DNA of 64,000 bases from an uncultured Marinoscillum sp. (GTDB lineage: Bacteria; Bacteroidota; Bacteroidia; Cytophagales; MED-G16): positions 41,001-105,000 of the forward strand of contig CABZXU010000002.1 in the NCBI GenBank assembly GCA_902529805.1, read 5' to 3'. Below, piece by piece: positions 1 through 9,190 of the stretch; positions within the stretch are counted from its first letter, which is position 1; every line of letters starts with the position of its first letter. Both the position numbers and the translations under genes were made by a program. The notes beneath the pieces were generated by a model. That model saw only the letters and a program-made list of their open reading frames with translations. It ran no database searches and had not been told where the DNA came from.

Positions 1-429
1 TCTGACCATAACCTTTAAATCATTCATTTGATTTCTGACAAAAAGAATAGATCCAACTTTTGCACTTTTATGCAAAGCTAAATACTTAGTTGACTCCATA
101 GGTTCTTCTATTGAAGATGCAAAACCTTCTTCTTTCAAAATTCCTGGAAATTTTTCTTTATATGTTTTTTCAGTTCTTTCAGATTTTATATTTGCTGATT
201 GAGTAATAACGATAATTTTTTGATTAACAGAAAGATTGTTATTTCTAAGATTATTCCAGTTTTTTAAATCATCAATAGAAAGATTATATTTTTTTGAAAT
301 GGAAAATAATGTTTCTCCTTTCCCAACATTATGAACAATTGTATCATTTAATTCACTTGAAAATGATTCAAAGTAAAACAAATTAAAAAATAAAATTAAA
401 AGACAGAATTTATAGTTTATAAAAAACAT
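1..429 (-). CDS. LysM-domain, RlpA/DPBB-like secreted protein (3' end cut off by window)
   Basis: The ATG is at 429 and the frame stays open to base 1, giving at least 143 residues. A signal peptide covers about residues 1-25 (hydrophobic, ending near SFSS). A LysM module follows at about 32-77, with the typical GETLFSISKKYNLS start. After a charged linker comes a segment reading GFASSIEE..ESTKYLALHKSAKVGSILFVRN, which I recognise from Bacteroidota LysM proteins that end in a double-psi beta-barrel (RlpA-like) domain. The likely role is peptidoglycan binding in the periplasm. The gene is divergent from the nfeD-like gene, with only 28 bases between the two starts. The 3' half is outside the window, so catalytic residues cannot be judged. 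Confidence 0.8.
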   Translation of the reverse strand, partial: MFFINYKFCLLILFFNLFYFESFSSELNDTIVHNVGKGETLFSISKKYNLSIDDLKNWNNLRNNNLSVNQKIIVITQSANIKSERTEKTYKEKFPGILKEEGFASSIEEPMESTKYLALHKSAKVGSILFVRNQMNDLKVMVR

Positions 430-457
430 TTAACTAGTAATGTATTAATTTAGTACT

Positions 458-1810
458 ATGAAACTAGATCATAAAATAATTTATATTTTTTTACTAATAT
501 TCATTGTGCTTAAAATTAATACTTCTTTTTCGCAAGAGAAAAAACTTAACGTTCTTCTTGTTGAAATAAAACAAAATATAGATCCAAGAATAAATAGGTA
601 TACAAAACTAATGTTAGAAGAAGTTGAAAAAAAAGATTATGATATGATAATTATTGAAATGGATACTTATGGTGGTGCTCTAAATGATGCTGATGATATT
701 AGAACAAGAATATTAGACTTTGATAAGCCAATTTACTCATGGATAAATAAGGACGCTGCATCAGCTGGAGCCTTGATTTCAATTGCTTGTGATAGTATTT
801 ACATGAGCAGTGGAGCAAGTATTGGCGCTGCAACTGTTGTAACTGCTGATGGAAATGCTGCACCTGACAAATATCAGTCATATATGAGATCAATAATGAG
901 ATCTACTGCTGAGGCTAAAAACAGAGACCCAAATATTGCTGAGGCAATGGTTGATCAAGATGTTAAAATAGATAGTTTATCTCAAGAAGGAAAAGTGATA
1001 ACATTTTCTACATCTGAAGCTATTAAAAACGGATTTTGTGAAGCAGAAATTAATTCAATAGATGAATTAATGAACCACTTGAATTATGATAATTATGAAA
1101 TTAATAAATTTCAACTAAGTTCTACTGAAAATATTATTTCCTTTTTCTTGAATCCCATGATAAGTAGTGTTTTAATTCTTATCATTTTAGGAGGAATTTA
1201 CTTTGAACTTCAAACTCCTGGTGTTGGATTTCCAATAATGGCTGCAATTATAGCTGGTATTTTATATCTAACTCCATACTATCTCAATGGCCTTGCAGAA
1301 AATTGGGAAATATTAATGTTTTTAGTTGGAATAATATTAATTGGTATTGAAATTTTTGTTATTCCTGGATTTGGTTTTTTTGGTATTTTAGGATTATTAT
1401 TTACAATCAGTTCCCTAGTGTTAATAATGGTTAATAATGATTTTCTCGATTTTACTTTTGTTTTTCCAACCGAACTTTTTAATGCGACAGGTTCAGTTCT
1501 TCTTGCTGTTCTTGGGTTTATAGTTCTTTTGTTTTTTGGTGGAGTCAAGATATCTGAATCTCAATATTTTAAAAAAATATCTCTAGATAATATTCAAGAT
1601 TCAGACAAAGGATTCACATCAAAAATAAATAATAATGATATAATAGGTAAAAAAGGCAAATCATTTACGATTCTTAGGCCTAGTGGAAAAGTTATAATTG
1701 AGAACAAAATATTTGACGCTTCAACTTCTGGAGAATACATTGATAAAAATAAAAATATTGAGGTAGTAGAAAATGAAGGTACATCAATAAAAGTTAAACA
1801 AATAACCTAG
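458..1810 (+). CDS. NfeD-family membrane-bound ClpP-class serine protease (long form)
   Basis: A 450-residue protein with a signal peptide (1-25), a ClpP/SppA-like crotonase-fold protease domain (about 28-215), four or more membrane segments (about 235-375) and a C-terminal OB-fold NfeD domain (about 385-450). The protease half shows the MDTYGG oxyanion-type motif and the nucleophile region AASAGALI, with Ser102. Long-form NfeD proteins are thought to cleave membrane-associated proteins such as stomatins. No stomatin/SPFH partner gene, common next to nfeD, is visible here. It heads a + strand run with kdsB (one-base overlap of TAG and GTG) and sppA, so two membrane proteases of the same fold flank kdsB. 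Confidence 0.88.
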   Translation: MKLDHKIIYIFLLIFIVLKINTSFSQEKKLNVLLVEIKQNIDPRINRYTKLMLEEVEKKDYDMIIIEMDTYGGALNDADDIRTRILDFDKPIYSWINKDAASAGALISIACDSIYMSSGASIGAATVVTADGNAAPDKYQSYMRSIMRSTAEAKNRDPNIAEAMVDQDVKIDSLSQEGKVITFSTSEAIKNGFCEAEINSIDELMNHLNYDNYEINKFQLSSTENIISFFLNPMISSVLILIILGGIYFELQTPGVGFPIMAAIIAGILYLTPYYLNGLAENWEILMFLVGIILIGIEIFVIPGFGFFGILGLLFTISSLVLIMVNNDFLDFTFVFPTELFNATGSVLLAVLGFIVLLFFGGVKISESQYFKKISLDNIQDSDKGFTSKINNNDIIGKKGKSFTILRPSGKVIIENKIFDASTSGEYIDKNKNIEVVENEGTSIKVKQIT

Positions 1811-2526
1811 TGAGATATATTGCCGTAATTCCTTCTAGGATGGAATCAAAAAGACTTCCTGGAAAACCTTTAAAAAAAATTGGAAAGAAGTCTATGATTC
1901 AAAGGGTATATGAACAATCTATAAGATGTAAAAGATTTGAAAAAGTATTTGTAGCTACAGATAGTCAGGAAATAAAAAATCATGTTGAGAATTTTTCGGA
2001 GGTTATAATGACCTCTTCAAAACCTTCCAATGGAACTGAAAGAGTATCTGAAGCACTAAATAAAATAAATATTTCTTATGATTATGTTATAAATATTCAA
2101 GGAGATGAACCTTTTATTAAAAATAATCAAATTGATAATTTAATTGACATATGTGATGGAAAAAATCAGATATGTAGCCTAGTAAAAAAAACTTCATACA
2201 ATGAAGAACTAAAAAAAAATAGTATAATTAAAGTTGTAATGGATAAAGAAAAAAATGCCTTATATTTTTCAAGAAATATAATTCCAAGTTATAATGAAAG
2301 TGCAATTTATTATAAACATATAGGCTTATATGGTTTTAAAAAAAATATAATTGAAAAAATCACAAAACTACCAAAATCAGAACTAGAAAAAATAGAGTCA
2401 TTAGAACAATTGAGATGGTTAGAAAATAATTATAAGATCAAATTAGCTATTACAAAAGAAGACTCTTTTGGTATTGATACCGAAGAGGATTTAATTAATG
2501 CAAATAAAATTGTTTTAAACATTTAA
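1810..2526 (+). CDS. kdsB: 3-deoxy-manno-octulosonate cytidylyltransferase (CMP-Kdo synthetase)
   Basis: A 238-residue cytoplasmic enzyme that activates Kdo as CMP-Kdo for the lipopolysaccharide inner core. The start VIPSRMESKRLPGKPL is the nucleotide-binding loop of the family. Further family motifs are VFVATDSQEI, the NGTERVSEA stretch and INIQGDEPF. Length matches the family (about 245). The start is a GTG at 1810 whose first base is the last base of the upstream TAG stop, so translation is probably coupled to the nfeD-like gene. A run of nine A at 2211-2219 is read in frame. Its presence indicates an outer membrane with Kdo-containing lipid A. Confidence 0.95.
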   Translation: MRYIAVIPSRMESKRLPGKPLKKIGKKSMIQRVYEQSIRCKRFEKVFVATDSQEIKNHVENFSEVIMTSSKPSNGTERVSEALNKINISYDYVINIQGDEPFIKNNQIDNLIDICDGKNQICSLVKKTSYNEELKKNSIIKVVMDKEKNALYFSRNIIPSYNESAIYYKHIGLYGFKKNIIEKITKLPKSELEKIESLEQLRWLENNYKIKLAITKEDSFGIDTEEDLINANKIVLNI

Positions 2527-2555
2527 AAATTATATTTGTAAAAAAATTAAGATAA

Positions 2556-4337
2556 ATGGATTTTTTAAAAAATATTTTAAAAAATGTTGTAACAAATATC
2601 ATTGGATTCTTTGTTAGTATTTTTTTAATATTTATAATTTTCACTGTAATGGTTGCTGTATTTTCATCATCAGATGATAAATCAGATATTATCGAAGTAA
2701 AAGAAAATTCCATATTATTTATTGATGATATAAGTATAATTGGAGATAGAGATTTAAAAGGTGATGATTTAGATATTGATTTTGGATTTACTTTACCAGG
2801 TTTAAATGAAGACTTAAATAAAGAAAAAATCAGTTTAAGAACTTTTAAAATTTTAATTGATTCAGCAAAAAATGATAACAATATTAGAAGTATTGTTTTA
2901 AATCTCGAAGATGCTTCAATTCCCTTTAATAAATTAAAACAAGTTAGAGATATTTTATCATCATTTAGAGAGTTAAAACCTATTTATTCTCATTCAGATT
3001 ATTATACTAAAAGCTCATATTATCTATCTTCTATTAGTGATTTAATATCTGTGTCACCTCCAGGATTTATAAATATTAGTGGTTTTGGTATTTATGACTT
3101 CTTCTATAAAGAATTGTTTGATGAATTAGGAATTAAAATTGAACTGTTTAGAGTAGGAGAATTTAAAGGAGCTGCAGAAACTTACGTAAGAAATGAATTT
3201 AGTGAAGAAAATAAGAAACAATACTCTGAATTTTTAAATGAAAGATTTGATTTTTATTTGACTGATATATCAGAATCAAGAAATCTAAAAATAAACTCAT
3301 TAATTAATTTTATCAATAATTATGAAACTGAGCTTTTAAGCGATGCAATAAATAATAATTTGGTTGACACATTATTTTATAGTGATCAATTTGATGATTT
3401 TTTAAAATTAAAAATTGATTCTTCATATAATAAAGTTTCATTTTTAGACTATAAAACAACAGTTAAAACTAAAAATAATTACTCCAAGGATAAAATTGCT
3501 ATATTGTATGCTTTGGGAGGTATTCTACCTGGCAAAGGAGATGAAGGTATTTTTTCTGAGAGTATAATTAAAGAAATAAAAAAAATAAAAAAAAATAAAA
3601 ACATTAAATCTGTGATTTTTTATATTAATTCAGGAGGAGGAAGTGCATTTGCATCTGATATAATTCACAGAGAAATAGAACTTTTAAATAAAAAGAAACC
3701 AGTAATTGTTTATATGTCTGATGTTTGCGCATCAGGTGGATACTATATTGGAATGCCAGCCGATACTTTAATTTCATCAAAACATAGCATACTTGGCTCA
3801 ATTGGAGTTTTTGGAGTTGTACCAGATTTATCAGGATTAGTAAAAAATAAGCTAAAAATTAATATTGATGAGATTAAAACCAGCCAAAACATAGGAGAAA
3901 TTAATTTATTAAAACCACTTAATAAAAAAGAAAAGAATCTAGTTCAAAGAGGAGTAAATCAAATATATGATGACTTTTTGAAGGTAGTTTCAATAGGAAG
4001 AAAAATGAGTAAAGAAGATGTAAATGAAATAGCTAGAGGTAGGGTTTATTATGGGGAAAGATCAAAAGAAATTAATTTAGTTGATATTCTTGGCAACATG
4101 GATGATGCAATTAGAATTGCTGCTAATAAAGCTAAAATTGAAAAATATCAAATTGTTGAATATCCAAGACAAAAATCATCAATTGAAAAACTAGTTTCAT
4201 CATTAAACCAAGTTAACTTTATAAATTTAAAATATATTCCAAAAATAGATAATTGGTTAGTCAAATCAATAACTGAAGCTGAATTGTATGATCCAATTCA
4301 TATGAGAATGGAATTTCAATCAGATATATCAAACTAA
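2556..4337 (+). CDS. sppA: Signal peptide peptidase SppA, long (67K) type
   Basis: A 593-residue protein with one N-terminal membrane anchor (about 8-35) and two tandem ClpP-like domains, as in the long SppA form. The N-terminal half carries the expected general-base lysine in EFKGAAE (Lys204). The C-terminal half carries the nucleophile in CASGGYY (Ser393). These positions are close to the Lys/Ser pair of E. coli SppA. It degrades leftover signal peptides in the membrane from the periplasmic side. It lies 29 bases after kdsB. Its TAA overlaps the stop codon of the convergent methyltransferase gene (bases 4334-4337), leaving no space for a terminator. Confidence 0.94.
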   Translation: MDFLKNILKNVVTNIIGFFVSIFLIFIIFTVMVAVFSSSDDKSDIIEVKENSILFIDDISIIGDRDLKGDDLDIDFGFTLPGLNEDLNKEKISLRTFKILIDSAKNDNNIRSIVLNLEDASIPFNKLKQVRDILSSFRELKPIYSHSDYYTKSSYYLSSISDLISVSPPGFINISGFGIYDFFYKELFDELGIKIELFRVGEFKGAAETYVRNEFSEENKKQYSEFLNERFDFYLTDISESRNLKINSLINFINNYETELLSDAINNNLVDTLFYSDQFDDFLKLKIDSSYNKVSFLDYKTTVKTKNNYSKDKIAILYALGGILPGKGDEGIFSESIIKEIKKIKKNKNIKSVIFYINSGGGSAFASDIIHREIELLNKKKPVIVYMSDVCASGGYYIGMPADTLISSKHSILGSIGVFGVVPDLSGLVKNKLKINIDEIKTSQNIGEINLLKPLNKKEKNLVQRGVNQIYDDFLKVVSIGRKMSKEDVNEIARGRVYYGERSKEINLVDILGNMDDAIRIAANKAKIEKYQIVEYPRQKSSIEKLVSSLNQVNFINLKYIPKIDNWLVKSITEAELYDPIHMRMEFQSDISN

Positions 4338-5044
4338 ACTTTGTTTAATTTTTGATATATTTTAACAGATAAATAAAATAATAGACTAAGAATAAAAAGG
4401 AAAAACATTGAATTGAGTTCATATAAACTTTCATTTTTTTTGTATAGACCAAGACATTTAAAAAAATAAAAAATTGAAAATATTCCTAGCAAACCATTTT
4501 TTTCATTCAATAAAACTTTTTTATAATTAAAAGATAACTCTGGTGGCACCCATTTTCTAAAATTAGGGATTATAGCTGGAATACTAGATGAATATGATTT
4601 ATACTCATTCTTAAATTTTTTAATAAGATAATCTTCCTCAGCCAAAATAATTGGAATATAAATAAACCAGTAAGAAACTAATGAAAGTATTACAAAGTAT
4701 AAATTATATGTAATTAATGATACTCCAAACCAAATAAGGAAATTACCAAAATACAATGGATGTCTAATAAGTGAATATATACCTGTTTTATTTATTTTTA
4801 AAGCAAGTTGAGATTTAGTATTTCTTCCTGAAGTTTTATCAAAAGAATGACCAACAACGAAGATTCTAATTAATAATCCTATTAAGGAGATTGACAAACA
4901 AGAATTAAACATGAATGAATCTATTTTAATGATTGGAGAAATATAATAGATATAAAAAGCTAATAAAATAATAGGAATTGGAAGGTAACTCCTATATCTA
5001 AAAAAAAAATTTCCTATATTAACAAATAAGTTTTTTTGAATCAT
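4334..5044 (-). CDS. ICMT/PEMT-family membrane methyltransferase
   Basis: A 236-residue membrane protein with about five hydrophobic segments. Diagnostic motifs are RHPLYFGNFLIWFG (about 94-107) and, about 30 residues later, the acidic AEEDYLIKKFKNEYKSY, the SAM-binding signature of isoprenylcysteine/phospholipid methyltransferases. In Bacteroidota and spirochaetes, related proteins are often named lipid A Kdo2 1-phosphate O-methyltransferase, after LmtA of Leptospira. That is a possible role, but the substrate cannot be read from sequence. It is the last gene of the guaA-PBP1 run on the - strand, 5 bases after the previous stop, and it converges on sppA with overlapping stop codons (CTAA). 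Confidence 0.72.
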   Translation of the reverse strand: MIQKNLFVNIGNFFFRYRSYLPIPIILLAFYIYYISPIIKIDSFMFNSCLSISLIGLLIRIFVVGHSFDKTSGRNTKSQLALKINKTGIYSLIRHPLYFGNFLIWFGVSLITYNLYFVILSLVSYWFIYIPIILAEEDYLIKKFKNEYKSYSSSIPAIIPNFRKWVPPELSFNYKKVLLNEKNGLLGIFSIFYFFKCLGLYKKNESLYELNSMFFLFILSLLFYLSVKIYQKLNKV

Positions 5045-5049
5045 TTTCT

Positions 5050-6828
5050 CTAATTATCAATTTTTAATTCCGAATCTATTATTTTAATTATTGGGACAAA
5101 TTGATTATCATTCATAAAATTGTACTGAAAACTTTCAAAAACATCTCCTTCAATTAATTTTTCGTTACGTAATCCAAACTGAAAATAACTACCATATTTA
5201 TCAACAATCTTTCCTATCATATTAATAAGTCCAAAACCAATAAATAAATTTTCTGAAGGAACCTCACCATAAGAATTAATAATTTTATCTTTAATAAAAT
5301 TTGAAATTTCAGAATTAAAATTGATATATTTTCTACTAATAAAAGAAACATCTAATCGTTTTAATTGATCAAAAGTGTTTACATCATAATTTAGCCAATC
5401 ATCAAAACCCAAAACCGAGATTGTATCATTTCTAACATCAACAGCGCTTAATGTATTAGAACTAAGAAGAGAATTAGATGATACAGTAAATACATGACCT
5501 ATTGAGTCGTCATTAATGTAGAACTTTTCTTCATATTTATATATAGTATCAAGCTTTTCAATTCCTCTTCCATCTTTAACAATCCTACCTGGTATTTCAC
5601 TAATTGAATCTGCTTCTTGTTTTGACAACATAAGTTCATAAGAATTAGTTAATGAATCTAATATTAACCTTGAATCTTCCAAATTTACTTTTTGTTTATA
5701 TATGAAATTAAAGCCATATGATTCCATTTCATTTTCATAAATAGATGCAATTAGAGAATCAACTTTATTATTCTCATAAAATATTATTGCATTTTTATTT
5801 TTATTAAATTTTTCTCTTGCATAATTAGCAGCTTTTATCGCTAAAGTCTTATTACTTGGTAGAAAAAGCATTGCATACTTATTATTATCAATAATTTCAT
5901 TATTATTTGATAAAGGGTTAATCATAAATATCTTATTTTCAAGACAATATTGACTAACTAATTTTACAGGACTTGAGTATAAAGGGCCAATTATCAAATC
6001 CATCTTATTAAAATAACTTGATTTCAAAATATCTTTTACAACGTTTGGATCTCTTTTGGTATCATATGGATATAATTTTATGTTGACTCCCAATGAATCT
6101 AAATGATTTATAGCAATTCTCATTCCGTTATATAAATCCATAATAAACTTATTTTTTCTTACAATAGATAATTTATCATTTTCATTATACATAAACGGTA
6201 ATAAAACAGCTATTTTAAAAATATAATTTTCATTATCAATAAATAAATTTTCTTTAGATACATTAGAAAGAATATTTTGAATTTTATTAATTATATTTTT
6301 ATCTAAGGGTTCATTTAATAATTTTCTACCAAAATATTTTGATATCACATTGTTATTTGGATAAATTTCATGCCATTTTCTTAACTTATTAAAATCATTT
6401 ATTTTTTCAACTTTTTGATCTAAAAAATTATAAAGATCATTTTTTATATTATTCGATTTAATATCAGAAAATATTTTGAAAGAAAATTCATATTCATTTT
6501 TTTCTAATAGTAATCTTACAAGCCAATAATTAACTTCATCAATTTGAGGCCAACTTGAATGATTAGATTTTATATTCTCAAATTTTCCTTGAGCACTTTC
6601 AAATTTATATAAATTAAAATCACATAGCCCAGAATAATAAATTGAATAAATTTTAAATTCATTATCAGAAGACCCTAGGGAATCAAAATAAAATATTGCT
6701 TCTGAGTAGTTTTTTTGATAAAAAAGTTTTTTGCCATTTATAAAAGTTTCATAAGCATCCTGAGAAAATAATAAGTGAAAAGGGTAAAATATTATGATTA
6801 ATTGAAATACAGCTTTGTTAATTTTCAT
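5050..6828 (-). CDS. Secreted TPR plus periplasmic-binding-fold (PBP1) protein
   Basis: A 592-residue exported protein. It has a signal peptide (1-22, ending LFSQ), helical TPR-like repeats (about 25-150, e.g. YQKNYSEAIFYFDSLG), then from about 205 a type 1 periplasmic-binding fold resembling branched-chain amino acid receptors (IAVLLPFMYNEND; DLIIGPLYSSPVKLV; FMINPLSNNNEI). Such proteins are commonly found after guaA in Flavobacteria, often with LysM domains; no LysM is visible in this one. No ABC transporter genes are near, so solute uptake is doubtful. The TPR-PBP1 arrangement resembles LpoA, the outer-membrane activator of a peptidoglycan synthase. That role is only an inference. It starts 9 bases after guaA ends. 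Confidence 0.75.
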   Translation of the reverse strand: MKINKAVFQLIIIFYPFHLLFSQDAYETFINGKKLFYQKNYSEAIFYFDSLGSSDNEFKIYSIYYSGLCDFNLYKFESAQGKFENIKSNHSSWPQIDEVNYWLVRLLLEKNEYEFSFKIFSDIKSNNIKNDLYNFLDQKVEKINDFNKLRKWHEIYPNNNVISKYFGRKLLNEPLDKNIINKIQNILSNVSKENLFIDNENYIFKIAVLLPFMYNENDKLSIVRKNKFIMDLYNGMRIAINHLDSLGVNIKLYPYDTKRDPNVVKDILKSSYFNKMDLIIGPLYSSPVKLVSQYCLENKIFMINPLSNNNEIIDNNKYAMLFLPSNKTLAIKAANYAREKFNKNKNAIIFYENNKVDSLIASIYENEMESYGFNFIYKQKVNLEDSRLILDSLTNSYELMLSKQEADSISEIPGRIVKDGRGIEKLDTIYKYEEKFYINDDSIGHVFTVSSNSLLSSNTLSAVDVRNDTISVLGFDDWLNYDVNTFDQLKRLDVSFISRKYINFNSEISNFIKDKIINSYGEVPSENLFIGFGLINMIGKIVDKYGSYFQFGLRNEKLIEGDVFESFQYNFMNDNQFVPIIKIIDSELKIDN

Positions 6829-6837
6829 AAAAATAAA

Positions 6838-8361
6838 TTATTCCCATTCTATTGTTGCAGGAGGTTTTGAGGAAATATCAAAAACAACCCGATTTACACC
6901 TCTTACTTTATTAATTATTTCATTCGACACCTTTGATAAAAAATCTGAGGATAATTTTGACCAATCTGCAGTCATACCATCCAAACTATTTACAGCTCTT
7001 AAAACAACAACATTTTCATAGGTTCTTTCATCGCCCATGACTCCAACAGACTTAATAGGTAAAAAGATGACGCCAGCTTGCCAAATATCATTATAAAGAT
7101 TTTCCTTTATTAATGAAGATATAAAAATATGATCAGCCTCTTGAAGTATTTTAATTCTTTTTTCTGTCACTTCCCCCAAAATTCTTATAGCTAAACCTGG
7201 CCCTGGAAAAGGATGTCTATTCAATATATTTTTAGGAATATTTAAAGAAATACCAATTTTTCTAACCTCATCTTTAAACAATGTATTTAAAGGTTCTATA
7301 ATCTTTAAGTTCATTTTTTTTGGTAATCCTCCAACATTATGATGTGATTTAATAGTTGCAGAAGGACCTTTAACAGATACTGATTCAATTATATCAGGAT
7401 AAATAGTTCCTTGAGCCAACCATTTTGCATTTTTAATTTTTTTTGACTCTTGTTCAAAAATGTCAATAAAAGTTTTACCTATAGCCTTTCTTTTTACCTC
7501 AGGATCAATTTTCCCTTTCAATGAAGAATAGAATTTATTTTTTGCATTTACGCCTATCACATTTAAACCTAAATTTTTATATGATCTTAAAACATTTTCA
7601 TATTCATTTTTTCTTAGTAAACCATTGTCAACAAATACACAAACTAGATTATCTCCTACAGCACTATTTATTAAAAAAGCAGCAACTGATGAATCAACTC
7701 CACCAGATAAACCCAATATCACCTTGTCATTTTTAAGTTTATTTTTTATTTCAAGAATAGAGGTATTAATAAATTTCTTAGAAGTCCAGCTTCCTTTACA
7801 TCCACAGATGCTGAAAGTAAAATTTTTTAAGATTTTAGATCCATGAACTGTGTGTGTAACTTCAGGATGGAATTGTAAGCCATATATTTTATGTTTTTTT
7901 ACTTTGTAAGCAGCTACATTAACATCATTGGTGCTTGAAATAATTTCTAAATCGCTTGAAACATCTGTAATACTATCACCATGACTCATCCATACAATTG
8001 AATCTAATTTAATATTATTTAAAATTTTACTTTTTTTTCTAATACTTATTTTGGCTCTTCCATATTCTCTGGTATTAGATTGAGAAATTTTACAGTTAAA
8101 TTTTTTTGCAATTAATTGAGCTCCATAACAAATTCCAAGAATTGGTATTTCAGGAAATTTTAGAAAATTAAAATTTGGCGAATCATTATTATTTACAGAG
8201 TAGGGGCTTCCTGAAAGGATGATTCCTTTTATTTTATTATCTACTTTTGGGAATGCATTGAAAGGATGTATTTCACAATAAACATTAAGTTCTCTAATCC
8301 TCCTAGCAATTAGTTGTGTATATTGAGATCCAAAATCAATAATTAAAATTTTTTCTTCCAT
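6838..8361 (-). CDS. guaA: GMP synthase (glutamine-hydrolysing)
   Basis: Converts XMP to GMP using glutamine and ATP. Numbered from the ATG at 8361 it has 507 residues. The class I glutamine amidotransferase domain comes first, with Cys78 in GICYGAQL and His165/Glu167 in FHPEVTH. The ATP-pyrophosphatase domain follows, with the loop SGGVDSS at 219-225, then the GMPS dimerisation domain, with HPFPGPGLAIRI and the typical end PPATIEWE. The frame can be extended two codons to a TTG at 8367, but the ATG fits family starts better. A TAATTTTG element sits just upstream at 8365-8372, so the leader must be very short or absent. It is the first gene of a three-gene - strand run. Confidence 0.97.
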   Translation of the reverse strand: MEEKILIIDFGSQYTQLIARRIRELNVYCEIHPFNAFPKVDNKIKGIILSGSPYSVNNNDSPNFNFLKFPEIPILGICYGAQLIAKKFNCKISQSNTREYGRAKISIRKKSKILNNIKLDSIVWMSHGDSITDVSSDLEIISSTNDVNVAAYKVKKHKIYGLQFHPEVTHTVHGSKILKNFTFSICGCKGSWTSKKFINTSILEIKNKLKNDKVILGLSGGVDSSVAAFLINSAVGDNLVCVFVDNGLLRKNEYENVLRSYKNLGLNVIGVNAKNKFYSSLKGKIDPEVKRKAIGKTFIDIFEQESKKIKNAKWLAQGTIYPDIIESVSVKGPSATIKSHHNVGGLPKKMNLKIIEPLNTLFKDEVRKIGISLNIPKNILNRHPFPGPGLAIRILGEVTEKRIKILQEADHIFISSLIKENLYNDIWQAGVIFLPIKSVGVMGDERTYENVVVLRAVNSLDGMTADWSKLSSDFLSKVSNEIINKVRGVNRVVFDISSKPPATIEWE

Positions 8362-8364
8362 TTG

Positions 8365-8372
8365 CAAAATTA
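8365..8372 (-). promoter_or_regulatory. Possible -7 element of the guaA promoter
   Basis: On the - strand this reads TAATTTTG, matching the Bacteroidota -7 consensus TAnnTTTG. It ends only 3 bases before the ATG at 8361. With normal spacing, transcription would start at or next to the start codon, giving a leaderless or near-leaderless mRNA. Based on motif match alone; no clear -33 TTTG at ideal distance was seen. Confidence 0.35.
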
Positions 8373-8474
8373 AACTTCATCATAAAATTATACGAATTAT
8401 ATGTGAAATTTATATTTTAATTATATCTTATAAATAAAAATCTATCAAATAATTATATAAAATCTAATTTAATT

Positions 8475-9185
8475 ATGGGAAGAGCATTTGAATACAGAAG
8501 AGCCGCAAAAGAAAAAAGATGGGATAAAATGTCAAAAATTTTTCCAAAACTATCAAAAGCTATAACAGTAGCCGTTAAAGAAGGTGGATCAGATCCAGAA
8601 ATGAATTCAAAACTTAGAGCTGCTATTCAAAATGCAAAATCCCAAAATATGCCAAAAGAAAATATTAACTCTGCAATAAAAAGGTCTAATAACAAAGATT
8701 TTAAAGATTTTGAAGAAATTACATATGAAGGAAAGGGGCCACATGGGGTTCTTGTTATCATAGAATGTGCAACTGATAATACAATAAGGACAACAGCAAA
8801 TATTAAATCATATTTTAATAAATCTGAAGGTTCGCTAGTACCACCAGGATCTTTAGAATATATGTTTGAAAGAAAATCAGTTTTTAATATTAAAAAATCA
8901 ATCGAAATAAATTTAGAACAATTAGAGCTTAATTTAATTGATTTTGGTTTAGAAGAAATAATTAGGGATAAAGATGATATAATTATATATGGAGATTTTA
9001 AGAACTTTGGATTATTAAATAAAGGAATTTTAAAAAATAATTTAAATATTAACAAATCAGAAGTTAGAAGAATAGCAAATAATCCAATTAATTATAATGA
9101 AGAACAAATAATTGATATTGAAAAAATGCTCGACAAAATAGATGATGATGATGATGTTCAAAATGTATTTACAAATATTTTATAA
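8475..9185 (+). CDS. YebC/PmpR-TACO1 family protein
   Basis: 236 residues, the family's usual length. The start [21 protein letters not shown] and the following [20 protein letters not shown] are hallmark sequences, and the second domain contains [19 protein letters not shown]. Members were first described as DNA-binding regulators; several are now linked to relieving ribosome stalling at proline-rich stretches, like mitochondrial TACO1. The C terminus ends in an Asp-rich stretch ([10 protein letters not shown]). It sits 5 bases before murB, so the two are probably co-transcribed, divergent from guaA across about 110 bases. Confidence 0.94.
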   Translation: MGRAFEYRRAAKEKRWDKMSKIFPKLSKAITVAVKEGGSDPEMNSKLRAAIQNAKSQNMPKENINSAIKRSNNKDFKDFEEITYEGKGPHGVLVIIECATDNTIRTTANIKSYFNKSEGSLVPPGSLEYMFERKSVFNIKKSIEINLEQLELNLIDFGLEEIIRDKDDIIIYGDFKNFGLLNKGILKNNLNINKSEVRRIANNPINYNEEQIIDIEKMLDKIDDDDDVQNVFTNIL

Positions 9186-9190
9186 GTAAA

